From Fabrea salina (lineage: Eukaryota > Ciliophora > Heterotrichea > Heterotrichida > Fabreidae): a stretch of DNA of 64,000 nucleotides. Location: assembly GCA_022984795.1 (NCBI GenBank), contig JALIHJ010000037.1, forward strand, positions 124,001 to 188,000, in the 5' to 3' direction. The position numbers and the translations under genes were made by a program. Numbering within the stretch: the stretch's first letter is position 1; each line of letters opens with the position of its first letter. The notes under the pieces are model-generated. The model saw only the letters and a list, made by a program, of their open reading frames with translations, searched no databases and was not told where the DNA came from. Below are positions 34,860-45,200 of this stretch, piece after piece.

Positions 34860-35411
34860 TTATAGTAATCTTGGATATGACTCACCGTTTACGGTCTGAC
34901 CCCTCAAAGACCTTCTAACGTTGTCGTAAAACCTGTTAATGTCAGTGCGCATTAACTCAGCTGCTTCTTGGTTAAGAGGGTCATTTGGATTGGGCTCGAA
35001 GAACAAAAAGTTCAGTCCCAATATAACAGCGCTGATACAAAGCACAGGTTTCCAGTCTCCCCGCAAAATATTCAAACACACGTTGCCCTTAAGGTCAATG
35101 TTGGGGTGGTATATTTTGGTATTGCACTTAACTTTAGGAGGCTCATGGGGGTACCCGGAAGGAACTGAGAAGGAGAAGTTGTATGTGGCTCCGTACCAAA
35201 GCGAACTGTTGTCATCTACTTTCAGAGTAATTGAGAAGTTGAGCACGTCGTGTTCATTGGGGAACTCAATTGTGACGTTGGGAGGTAGGTCCAACTCAGT
35301 GAGTTCTTTTTGGAGTCTGATTTCTCCAGCTGTGCGGCGACGTCCTCCGCCTTCTTGGTTCTTTTCTTCTTCGTCACGTTTTCCTGATTTCGGGCCGAAT
35401 ATTCTTAGCAT
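34860..35411 (-). CDS. NEDD8-conjugating enzyme UBC12 (UBE2M-like)
   Basis: 183 residues. E2 enzyme that moves NEDD8 to cullins, activating SCF ligases. The UBC12 signature is present: KCNTKIYHPNIDLKGNVCLNIL with the catalytic Cys, LRGDWKPVLCISAVILGL, and FFEPNPNDPLNQEAAEL. A 26-residue N-terminal extension precedes the core (MLRIFGPKSGKRDEEEKNQ), matching the place of the UBA3-docking peptide of UBC12. The start ATG has TTTATA directly before it. The gene is convergent with the WD40 gene and 21 bp downstream of the same-strand MGC orphan. Confidence 0.95.
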   Translation of the reverse strand: MLRIFGPKSGKRDEEEKNQEGGGRRRTAGEIRLQKELTELDLPPNVTIEFPNEHDVLNFSITLKVDDNSSLWYGATYNFSFSVPSGYPHEPPKVKCNTKIYHPNIDLKGNVCLNILRGDWKPVLCISAVILGLNFLFFEPNPNDPLNQEAAELMRTDINRFYDNVRRSLRGQTVNGESYPRLL

Positions 35412-35432
35412 TATAAATGTCTAGATTAATTA

Positions 35433-35960
35433 CTAAATTGAAAGAATGGCTGCATACTCTATAGGGTTGGGGTTCTCAGTTGCTCTTTGGAAAGAATTAA
35501 AAACTCCGTTCCCAGCTTTTAAGCGCATTCTGTCTGAGTATTCTTTTTCTTTTGGACTTTTGATGATATTGAGTTTAGTTAGTTCTTGTGGAATCCTTTC
35601 ATAGAGTAACTGATACTTTAACTCTAAAAAGTGCATGAGTCTTCTAGAACTTTTAGCAACTTCTTCTTCAAATAACTTGCGTTTGTTGTCAAAAGTGTCA
35701 CTAGAAAACAACAGAAGAGCGTAAACTAACTCTTGTTTTTGTATAGAGTTGCCTTTAGCCAGCAAAGAAAAAGGAGCTTTAATATCAGAAGACTTTACAA
35801 AGTCATTGTAGGTTTCTAAGGTCAGGTAAGTGTCTGTTAGTTGGACTTGGAGTCTTTTGATACAAGAACAAGTGATGTTGTCTAAGTTACATATTTCCAC
35901 ATAAGAACACACTAACTTTTCTATTGAAGGACTTGAAGCCCTGGACTCGCAACACCCCAT
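35433..35960 (-). CDS. Orphan protein with N-terminal MGCC dual-lipidation signal
   Basis: 175 residues, not recognised. MGCCESRASS fits the N-myristoylation rule (Gly2, Ser6), with Cys3 and Cys4 as palmitoylation sites, predicting membrane anchoring. The remainder is mostly helical (ITCSCIKRLQVQLTDTYLTLE; SSRRLMHFLELKYQLLYERI). TTATAA touches the start codon. The stop is TAG. Another MGC protein lies at 51913, but I see no convincing similarity between the two bodies. Confidence 0.75.
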   Translation of the reverse strand: MGCCESRASSPSIEKLVCSYVEICNLDNITCSCIKRLQVQLTDTYLTLETYNDFVKSSDIKAPFSLLAKGNSIQKQELVYALLLFSSDTFDNKRKLFEEEVAKSSRRLMHFLELKYQLLYERIPQELTKLNIIKSPKEKEYSDRMRLKAGNGVFNSFQRATENPNPIEYAAILSI

Positions 35961-36002
35961 TTATAATCGTTTATGAATTGCTCAGTATATTAATTTAAAC
36001 TA
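35961..36002. promoter_or_regulatory. 42-bp divergent spacer
   Basis: Very AT-rich. TTATAA abuts the minus-strand ATG, and ATATTAATTTAAAC precedes the plus-strand ATG. Its promoter role is inferred from position. Confidence 0.45.
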
Positions 36003-37802
36003 ATGAACTCAGAAGTAAGCTGTGAAATATTATCAGTTTTCGAAAAACTAGAGCACTTGCAGCTGCAGGGCGAAAAGCTGCTGGAGCAGCTTCCTGAGTC
36101 TTCCAAGCGACCTTCTCAGCAACTACTTAAAGACTGGGAGGAAGCCTACCTCAACCTCGAAACACAGCGTCAACAAGCTAAAGCCAAAGCTTTCTACTTG
36201 CAAGAAAAACTACTCCAAGCCAAGTCTAAAGAAGTTGAACTCAAGCAACAACTCTACTCTAAAGAAGCTGCTTGGGAAGCTAAGGAGCTCAACATGCAGC
36301 GCGAGTTCCTTGAATTCCGGAGTCACCTTGAAGAAGGCAAAAAGGTTTGGGCTGGAAACATACAAAAGATCGAAGAAGAAATGCAGGAACAAGAACGCAA
36401 CGCACAGAAAAGACACGCTTTTTACCAAGGGCGTCTTGGTGACATCGATAAAGAGCTTGACGAAATACTCCACCTCCACAAAAACAAGTTCCAAAAAAAC
36501 CAAAAACTCGGAGACATACTGCCTAGTTTGTTCCAAGAAAACGAAAGAAAGAACCTTCAAGGCTCACAACAAATAGACCTTCAAGATTCGCAATCCGAAA
36601 GCGAAGACTTAGATTTAACCGGCACTCAGAAACACGTGTTCGAAAAGGTCAAAGAACTCAGAAACAAAGTCAAGAAGTTCATGGATGAGAACTCTGACTC
36701 TGAAAGCCAGAGTGAAAGTTTCAGAGAAATGCCTTCTGGTCTCAAAAGTTTAAGTGACAAAGAGTCCAGTCCTGTTCACTGTGCTTCGTTCCAGCATGAC
36801 AAACACCCTGAAGTTGAACACTCTTCAGAGCACCTCAAGTACCCTGGAGTTGTTTTTGGAGGCAGTGGCAGTCAGCAGATCAAAAAAGAACTTAAAGAAC
36901 TAGTTAACTCAGACAAACTGAGCATTTCAGAAAGAGAAGGCATAGTTTACGAACTAATATCTGATAGACCTGACTTTAAAACTAACTACTTACAAAAACT
37001 CACAGGAACGCTTAAAAAACCAGACGAAGAACCAACTGAGCAACTCCAGGAACTACTTGAGGAACCACCAAAGCCACCTGAGAAACCAAAAGACACTTTG
37101 CTTAACGAAGAAACCTGGGGAGACATTTCTTCAATCAACAACGACACTCAAATTGACATTTCACGTGAGTCTGAAAACTTTTTTAACGTTTCTAAACACA
37201 GCTTCAAAAAAGAAGACTCTGCTAAAGAAAACTCAGACTCTTTCGTAGACTTCACACTTGCACAAAAATTCAACCCTAAACTCAGTGCCACGAAAGAAGA
37301 GTCCACTCCTGAATTCACTCAAGCAGGTGACTGCGAAAAGCTAGTGTTTTCCAAAGAAAAAAGAGAACCCGACTTTTCCAAGCACAATATCGAAGACTCC
37401 CTTTCGTTCATTCCAGGCAAACCACAGTCGCGCAACTCTTCCCGCGTAGTACTTAAACCTGAAGAATCTTTCTTAGTCAACCGACCTAAACTCAACAAGT
37501 CCAACGAGTCCAAAAAACCACCTTTTCCCAAAATCACCTTTAAACCTATTTCTATGCAAAACAAGCTCCCTATGATACCTAAACCACCAGATCTACCCAA
37601 AGAAAATTCTAAAAGCGTCCGAGGCAGAAGCATGCAGCCTTTGAATCCCTCCCAGTTCAGGCTAGGGTCCTCTCCTGGCAGAAGACTTGAAGAACAAAGA
37701 TCCAACTCCCCCAAGAACCAAGGCTTCAGACGCGGCAGGTTCAAAAAACCCCAAGTAGGCAGAGGATTTTCCAACCCAGCCAGGCCTGTTCTAAAACAAT
37801 AA
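36003..37802 (+). CDS. Coiled-coil and disordered protein with basic tail, unknown
   Basis: 599 residues, not recognised. Residues 1-170 are coiled coil (LEHLQLQGEKLLEQLPESS; KEVELKQQLYSKEAAWEAKE). The middle is acidic, Ser-rich and probably disordered (GSQQIDLQDSQSESEDLDLTG). The C-terminal 130 residues are basic and Pro/Arg/Gly-rich (RRGRFKKPQVGRGFSNPARP), similar in composition to microtubule- or nucleic-acid-binding tails. Thr/Ser-Pro sites are common, so phosphorylation control is likely. It is convergent with the next gene across 16 bp. Confidence 0.75.
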   Translation: MNSEVSCEILSVFEKLEHLQLQGEKLLEQLPESSKRPSQQLLKDWEEAYLNLETQRQQAKAKAFYLQEKLLQAKSKEVELKQQLYSKEAAWEAKELNMQREFLEFRSHLEEGKKVWAGNIQKIEEEMQEQERNAQKRHAFYQGRLGDIDKELDEILHLHKNKFQKNQKLGDILPSLFQENERKNLQGSQQIDLQDSQSESEDLDLTGTQKHVFEKVKELRNKVKKFMDENSDSESQSESFREMPSGLKSLSDKESSPVHCASFQHDKHPEVEHSSEHLKYPGVVFGGSGSQQIKKELKELVNSDKLSISEREGIVYELISDRPDFKTNYLQKLTGTLKKPDEEPTEQLQELLEEPPKPPEKPKDTLLNEETWGDISSINNDTQIDISRESENFFNVSKHSFKKEDSAKENSDSFVDFTLAQKFNPKLSATKEESTPEFTQAGDCEKLVFSKEKREPDFSKHNIEDSLSFIPGKPQSRNSSRVVLKPEESFLVNRPKLNKSNESKKPPFPKITFKPISMQNKLPMIPKPPDLPKENSKSVRGRSMQPLNPSQFRLGSSPGRRLEEQRSNSPKNQGFRRGRFKKPQVGRGFSNPARPVLKQ

Positions 37803-37818
37803 TTGTAAACCCAGTTAC

Positions 37819-38346
37819 TTAGTAATGGTCTTCTGGGCGGTTCTGCATATGGCCATCAGAGCCATTCAAGTAATCAAGTTGGTGCCTCCAAGTGTTTTTG
37901 TAGGACCTTTGAGTGCCTCCGAAGTGCAAAAACGCCCTTTCAGGCCCAGCTCCTGGCCAAACAGTGGTGTCGTTGTAATGCCTCATCAAAGCGTGGTACT
38001 CCTCCGAATCAGTGAAAAGTGATTCGAGTAAAAGTTTTCTTCTGTGCTCAACAGCTAAGAACTTTCTATCTTCAACAGCTTGCAGGAAAGGAGCTGACTT
38101 GCGCTTGAACTCGTAAGCTACAGCTTTAGAACGGTCTCTTTCAGCCCTGAACTTCTTGACTTCGTGGATTCCAATAATCATAGCACCTATCACGAACCCT
38201 ATAGAAAGCTTGGAGAAGTACCCTGGAGTGTATACCTTGGGCTTGTAGAACAAAGCTTCTCTCCTTCCAGTGTAACTTGCTGCTTTTTCTTTCCAGAAAG
38301 GGTTGTGCTGCCTGTACTTATGAAATATGTTATCTGAATCAGACAT
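37819..38346 (-). CDS. Single-pass membrane protein, possible mitochondrial complex subunit
   Basis: 175 residues. One hydrophobic helix is near residues 45-62 (FSKLSIGFVIGAMIIGIHEV), followed at once by a basic helix (KKFRAERDRSKAVAYEFKRK). The N-terminal part is short and aromatic (HKYRQHNPFWKEKAASY) and the C-terminal part is rich in His, Tyr and Arg. The composition is like small inner-membrane respiratory subunits and recalls the protein at 12980, but I cannot assign it. Codons are mostly C-ending. Confidence 0.7.
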   Translation of the reverse strand: MSDSDNIFHKYRQHNPFWKEKAASYTGRREALFYKPKVYTPGYFSKLSIGFVIGAMIIGIHEVKKFRAERDRSKAVAYEFKRKSAPFLQAVEDRKFLAVEHRRKLLLESLFTDSEEYHALMRHYNDTTVWPGAGPERAFLHFGGTQRSYKNTWRHQLDYLNGSDGHMQNRPEDHY

Positions 38347-38365
38347 TATTATTTAAACCCACAAA

Positions 38366-39196
38366 TTAAGTGCTGCTTTCTTCAGGGATTGGATAGAGTG
38401 CTTTGCCTTCTAGTTCAGCTCTGTACTTTTCAGTGATGACTTCATAGTTCCAGAGAAGGCTCTTCATCTTCTCGATCTTAGCTTTATACACTAGTTCTTT
38501 TTCTCGGAAATTCAAGTCGCTTCCTTCAAATAAGCTTTTTATTGCTAAGTCAAGTAGTTGAATCGAAGCTCCGTATATGAACAATAAACACTGGGCTGCA
38601 AAGGGAATGTGCAAAACATACTTGAGAGACTCCACAAACATACCGCTGTATGTTTTAAGCAACTCCTCACAAATTGGTTTGACTTGGTGTCTGTTGAGTT
38701 CGAAAGGGTGTGACTCAAACACAGTTTTAGCTTTTTCAAGGAGTCTTTGGCAGTCTTTAAAGCCTTTTTGACTTGGCTTCTTATCTGAGTAACTTTTTTC
38801 AGGCTTAAAAACTGGTTTTCTAGGGAAAGGCAAAAATAAGTTTAAATACTTTTCAGTCCTTAGGTCCAGTTTTACAGAGTCAGATCCAAATGACACCGTG
38901 AGGAATTGCTCTTCAATGTGCAGTCTAAGTGTAACTACAGCTCTAGCCAGAGTTTCTACACTAGTTCCTCCTAGGCAACTGTCGCATTGCTTGTTTGGAG
39001 ATGAAAATAAAGCGTACAAACCACAGACAGTGCAAGTGCGGAAGGTGTAGTGTGGAAGGTGTAAGCTGTTTCCTCTGAGAAAGTTTCTGTTCGAGGGTAA
39101 GCTTAAGTCTTGTAAACTTAAAAACTCAGGCTTAGGGTAACTATCCTGCTCTTCTACTGGTTCTTGAGGAGTTAAGTGGTTAGATTTTGTTTCCAT
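38366..39196 (-). CDS. Zinc-ribbon protein of unknown function
   Basis: 276 residues. A four-Cys motif CTVCGLYALF...CDSCLGG (near 55-76) is likely a zinc ribbon. It is followed by a beta-rich segment (LHIEEQFLTVSFGSDSVKLD) and an all-helical C-terminal half (QRLLEKAKTVFESHPFELNR; FVESLKYVLHIPFAAQCLLF). No family is recognised. Divergent from the giant surface-protein gene across 25 bp; 19 bp separates it from the next gene on its own strand. Confidence 0.75.
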   Translation of the reverse strand: METKSNHLTPQEPVEEQDSYPKPEFLSLQDLSLPSNRNFLRGNSLHLPHYTFRTCTVCGLYALFSSPNKQCDSCLGGTSVETLARAVVTLRLHIEEQFLTVSFGSDSVKLDLRTEKYLNLFLPFPRKPVFKPEKSYSDKKPSQKGFKDCQRLLEKAKTVFESHPFELNRHQVKPICEELLKTYSGMFVESLKYVLHIPFAAQCLLFIYGASIQLLDLAIKSLFEGSDLNFREKELVYKAKIEKMKSLLWNYEVITEKYRAELEGKALYPIPEESST

Positions 39197-39221
39197 TTGA
39201 ATTTAATGAAGTTGCATAAAT
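39197..39221. promoter_or_regulatory. 25-bp divergent spacer before the giant gene
   Basis: Contains an out-of-frame ATG (39206) and ends CATAAATATG at the start of the giant gene. It is the only sequence between a zinc-ribbon gene and a 10.8-kb gene. Confidence 0.4.
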
Positions 39222-42200
39222 ATGAGTTTAGCACTGGTCTTTCTTTGTGCTTACCAAGTTTTTGGGACCATTGAGATCTACCCTTCTTACAAATGTGTGC
39301 CTTTTGATGGGAGTTCTTTGGACTCCTTGGGGATTCCTGAGTCTGAGTCTTGGACTATCAGTTTTTACTACTACGTCACTGGCTCTGGAGATTTGCTTGT
39401 TTTTTCTGGAGAAAGCATCCTTTCTGTTTCAACTACTACTTTGACTTGGTCAGGTGTTAGTCTTAGTGTACAAACACCTTCTAGTCAGTGGGTGTTGGTT
39501 CTAGCCCAGGCGTCTAGAAGTGGACTTATGAGGTTTGGAGTTTACACTGAACAAGACTCCCAGCTCCAAGAAACACAGGCTCCTGACGCTTTGATTAGCA
39601 ATACAACAACTTTGACTCTAGGCACTCAGCAAGGGTGCTTGCACAGCTTGAAATTCATGGACGAGTACTTAAGCGACTTGGAGGCACTGAGTGTTTCTGG
39701 ACACTTCTCTACTTTGTCAGGAGTTACTTCAAAGTTTGCTTTGAGGTTCGGGGGCTTTGGGAACTACTCTGTTTCAGAAACAGTGACTGGAGTTAATGGA
39801 AATCCTTTTTTGTTGCAAAGTGATTTAACTGAGGGGTCCAATGAATTAAGAGTAACTACAGAAACCACCACTGGAACTTTCCAGGTGGAAGCTGGCCAGT
39901 ATGAAACTATAAGTGTGCAGAGTGAAGTCAGTGCTTACAGCTTAGCAGATTCTGAGTTTGTGCACCCTTTAAACAACTCTTTGGTGGTCTGCAAGCCTGA
40001 GTACCTCCAGGTGGTTGGTGAGCAAGTTAAGTTGCCTCACTCCACTAACTACTGGGACTACCGCTCCAGAGTGGTGCTGAGACAGTTCCAAGACCTTTTC
40101 AAAAACTCCTACAAAGACACTGAGTTCCAGTACCTCCAGACAGGGATTCCCCTTAACTTGCTCAAAGCAGTTCCCGGCAAGCCCTACACTGCACAACTTA
40201 GTTTTGCTTACAAAGACCTTAGTTACCAACTGGACTACCTCAGCCCTGACAACCAAGGCTACCAAGTAATGGTGTCTAGTCCTAGTTCTACTCCGACTAA
40301 CCACTACCTGACCTTGAACGGGGTGGAGTTTGCTTACGAAGTAAACTTGGAACTGGTTACTGAAGACTCTTCTTTGGCAATGCAGCAACTCACTCCTGAC
40401 TCTCTGGCTTGGAGATCTGTCGGAACCTGGAGTCTGGGTGTGGAGAACAGCATATTTGGCGAACTAGAAGCACATTCTTTCGAAGTGGACTCAGCCACAA
40501 GCCTAAAAGACTTTACTGGGGAGATGTTTGTGAACCAAACCACCTTAGTTTGGGCTCCCAAAACTTCGCAAAGTGTTTCGGTAAGTTTAAGTGCGCAGAA
40601 CCCAGCAGGTCAGTTGTGCACTCAAGAAGTGGTTTTGAAAAGTTCAAGGCCTCCTAAGGTTGAAGACATTCCCTTGCTTGCTCTTTGGAGTGGCTGCAGT
40701 GTTACTTACTTAGTTGAGGCTTCCGACGCAGACGGCGACACTCTAAGTTTCCACTCAGCAAACATCACCCACTCAAATCTTTTGGAAGTCTCGAGTCCAG
40801 GAACTGGAGAAGTCCAAGTCACTGACGACAAAGGGTTCAGTTCATCAGTAACTTTTACTGTGGAACACAGAAACAAGCCCCAGTACTCTCCAGTGGAGTT
40901 TAGCTGTATGAAGAACAGAGTGTGTTTTAAGAGCGTTTCGGGTGCTTTGAGTATGCTTGGGAGTGATAAGTTCTCAGGAAGTGACTTGTTTTTGAAAGAA
41001 GAAGTTATGTACCACTTAGCTAGCACTGGCCAGTACAACTCTAGTTTTTCAGTTACTTCTGAGTTTGGGTGTTCTGAAGAGTTCCATCAAGAAGTAGTGG
41101 CTCATGAACCCATACAAGTTAAAGTCCCAAGCAAAGTACTGACAAAAAGCCAAACTCTAACTATCCAAACCAGTTTGAATTCGCTAGAAGGGGCTTCTGT
41201 GTCCTTAACACCTGGTATGGGAGTTTCGGAAAGTGAGTTGCAGGGACCTTTCCTGGACAAGACCCTTTACTTCCTTGAAGTGAACTCAAACTACTCAAAG
41301 GGCTACGCTCACTTCTGGACTGAAGTTCACAACTTGGAGCTCAGGAGCTTGACTGAGCAAGAAGCAAAAGTAGTAGAAGGTGATTCTTGGGAAGTTGACT
41401 TGCAAGCCTGCACTCCTGGAATGTGCTGGTATAATGTTTCTTCAACTGTGCAGTTAACTGGAACTGTGCACTTTGAGTCAGTAACTCAAGACTTTGAGTT
41501 CAGCGTTCAAGCCACTGACATTTACAACAACTCAGTTAGCAACAACTACACAGTCCAAGTCATTCAAAGACCTTTAATTCAGTACGTTGAGCCTATTCAC
41601 TTTGAAGTTTTTGAACATGAAAAGCTAACACTCTCTTTCCAAGTGCTTAACTACCAAGAAGCAGAAGTAACCGTGCTTCCTGAAAACACTTTTTCGGTCA
41701 CTAACCATAACAATGGAACCTACAGCATACAAAAAACCTTTACTTACTCTGAAAACAAGGACTTCTGCATTGAAGCTAGCAACAAACTCAAACAGAGCGT
41801 TAAAGACACCTTTGAGTTCACTGTTAAGGTGCTGAAAAAGGTGCCTTACGAGTTCAGAACTGAGCTGCTCCAAAAAGACTCTGAATGCACCAAGCACCAA
41901 GAATGGAGTTTGGACCTAAGCAAATGTAAGTGCTACTTAGACTTTTACGGGTTCGGACTAGAACCAACAGAACTCAACTTAGTGTCAGGAAGTGGGTCTT
42001 TTGACTCACAAACCAGCACCTACAAAGTAAGCACTGCATCTGAAACTTTTGAGTTACAGGCTTGCTTTTCAGGGCTAGTTTGTGAGTCAGAGACTTACTT
42101 GCTGAACTGCTGTGAGTCGCTTTCAGTTAACTTAGAAGACCTGGAACTTTACTACGGCGAACTCTTCACATTTAGTTTAGAAGTTAGTCCAGGTCCTTCA

Positions 42201-45200
42201 GAACTCTCAGAACTCTGGCTTGAAGACGCTCCTTCTGGAATGGTGATTAAAAACAACCAACTTACCTGGCGGCCTTTGGAAGCTTTCGACTCCAGCGTGA
42301 CTCTGCACTTTGCTCGCAAAGACTGTGTTTGGAAAAAGCACTCCAAGTCTTTCAGAGTCTCAGTAGTGAGTGACTTTGTTCCTCAGCTAAACAAAACCCT
42401 TATTTCGAGTTCCTACACTCAGTGCTTATTGACCCAAGCCAATGCAACCAATCACTGCGAGCTCAGCAACTTCAAAGAGATTCTAGGCGTTCCAGAGAAC
42501 TTAAACTTTTCTTTGCTGACTCAAGACTCCAACGTCGAAATCAAGAACTCAAGTATAGTTTGGAACAGAGACTCCCAAGAAGTGTCCTCCGAAATAGTAG
42601 TGGTTGTCTCAAGTGGCCAAGGAGCTAACTTTTCAGAGCCTTTCTTTTTCTACGTCAACTTCATACCTGAAGTCCAAGAACTGAGTCCTGCAAACTATAT
42701 CGCTTACGTGGGGGGCTACTGGTGCAGGTACCTGAAAATCAACGACGGAAACTTAAGTTACCCAGAGTCTCTTCCGGAAGAAAACATTCAAGTCTCCAAC
42801 AACAACTCAGAAAGCATTAGTTTGCACAAAGGAGTGCTTGAAATGGTTCCTCAGACTGAAGGCACTCTAGAACTCCAGGTTTGCTACACCGACCAAGCAA
42901 AGGTGCCTTTTAAAGTCTGCAGAAACTTTTCTATAGACGTCCAAAAGACTGACCCTCCCTCTTGTGACTTCACTGAAGTGCTTAACCAAGTGCGTTACGT
43001 GAATACCAACTACTTCGTTGACCTGGAAAGTTACTGCAGTCCAGACTTAGTAGTAGAACCCCCAAGTTTAAGTATCCAAGTCTCTGGTAACTCCAGAGAA
43101 CTCAGTGAGTACCCTGTCACACTCAGAGACACTTCTACTTTGATCAACACTACCCAAACTCTAACTTTAGTTGCTCAGCCCGAACTCTGCATTAACTTAA
43201 GCAACTCTGACTTAAAATTTGGAGTTGCTTTCAGAACTAGAGTGGTGGTGTGCGAGAACTTCTACATTGAAGAACTGAACTTTGAAGTAGTGAGTACCAA
43301 GAACCTAAGCGTTGAGACTGGCTTCGGAATCATTGATTGGGAGTACCCTGACGACAACCTTGACTTAAACATCACTGTCAGTGTTTCTTCAAGTGTTTAC
43401 AAACCTGACTCGAAGTCCTTCAACTTCAGCATAGAAGTAGACAAATCTACAGGAAGACCTGAATTCACAGAAGTGCCAATAACAACTAGGAGCGGAACTG
43501 TTGGAGAAATCTGGGCACAGAACTTCAGCTGCAGTTCAGAATTCGGAAGCACAACCCTTAGTGTAGACAACAGAGAAATGAACTGGGACGGACAACTACT
43601 AAGCTGGACTCCAACTGAAGAAAACAAGTCAAGTTCAATCATAACTGTTAAGTGTGAGTTTGGGCTGAACAACCTTACTTTTGAGTACCAGTTCATTCTT
43701 GCCGACCCCCACAGTATCAATGACTCTCCTCTTTGCGTTAACCAGATTATAGATATAAACTCAGAGTATTTCAAAGAATACCAAATAGAATTTGAAGATA
43801 TTGACTCAGACTTCGCTACTCTAAATCTAGAATTTCAAAATCTAGAAGAGTTTCCGGGCCTGATTACGTATAATTGGGGGTATATAGAGTGGAACCCCGC
43901 ACTAGAACCCCTGTCAGATTTCCTAAATGTGAATATTGATGATGGGAATATTCAAGCAAGCTGTTCAATCAAGGTCAACTATAATATAGTATGCAGACCC
44001 GAAATAGGCCATTTCACTGGTCAGTTCTGCGATAATAATTGCACTTATGAAATACCTATGAAGAATAAATGCCCAGGAGAGTCTGCATACTCAGAAAACT
44101 CGACTTACGGAAACTTGTTAGGTGGAAACTTGTTTGAGTGGAACCCTGTTCCTGAGTTGCCTTTTGAATATGTAGAGTTTAATGTGTCGCAGTTGAACCT
44201 AGAAATCCACAACACAGTGTTCTTTTGCCACGGAGTTGACTGCAGACTTTGGCCTTACATCAAAACTGTTAGGTACCTCTACAATGACTGCACACACCCA
44301 GACTGCAGTATTCGAATTCCAGAAGACAAAGCCTTTGTAGGAATTGAAGGTTTTAACTTCAGAGAAGACAACTTGAAGGTTTGGGTGGCCAACAAAGAGT
44401 GCAAAGAAGTTAGCCCAGTTAACTTAACCTACTTGACCTGCCAACTAAGTATCCCTGACCCCCAAGACACCTCACAAACCTTTGCTTACCTAAGAGTGGA
44501 CAACAACTTTACTAAGCCAGTTGTGTTTAAAGCTGACTTCGACGAGTTAACTCCAATTCAAGTTGAAGCCCCAGCGTACTGTTCAGTACTTAGTGATGGA
44601 GTGGCCCAAGTTCCCCTTTACTCTGAAAGGTTCTTTGAAACCTGCACTTGCAGCTGTTCTCCTTTTTGCTCGTGTGAGTTTCACTACAAAAGCCAAAACT
44701 ACTCAGAGTCCCACATCACCTTAAGTTCAAGCAAACAAGTGAGCATTGAACTTGACTGTTTAGGCCACAAGTCAAACGCCCTCAGTGTTTTTGTCAGCAA
44801 AGAACTCAGAGTCACTGACTTAAGTCCTTCTTCAGGACATAACCACGGAATGTACTTAGTTACTGCTTCCATTAACTTTCCTGCAAATTACGAGCCTGAA
44901 AATGTGCTATTGAAACTAAACCAACTAGTTGTGAAGCCCAGACTCCAAGGAGCACATGCTTCTTTTGTAATGCCTCCTTTTGAGGAGTCCTTAAGCACCC
45001 TCAAGGTAAGGGTTTCTATCAACAAAGGTTTGTCGTTTACAGAAGACCAGAACTCCCAGAACTTCACTCTACAAGGACTCTGCAGTGACGGAGAATACAT
45101 CCAGCAAGAAAAGTGTGAACTTTGCCCTGAAGGCTACAAATGCGAGCCAAACAAGTTCAACTCAGAAATGAACTACTACACGGCTAAGAAACCTTGCGAC

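Noticed and set aside
39206-39221. ATG 16 bases upstream of the giant gene start
   Set aside because: Out of frame with the signal peptide; at most the start of an overlapping upstream frame, and possibly upstream of the TSS.
43737-44090. Codon-shifted patch as a separate inserted mobile element
   Set aside because: No terminal repeats, no target duplication and the frame of the giant protein runs straight through; kept only as a codon-usage finding.
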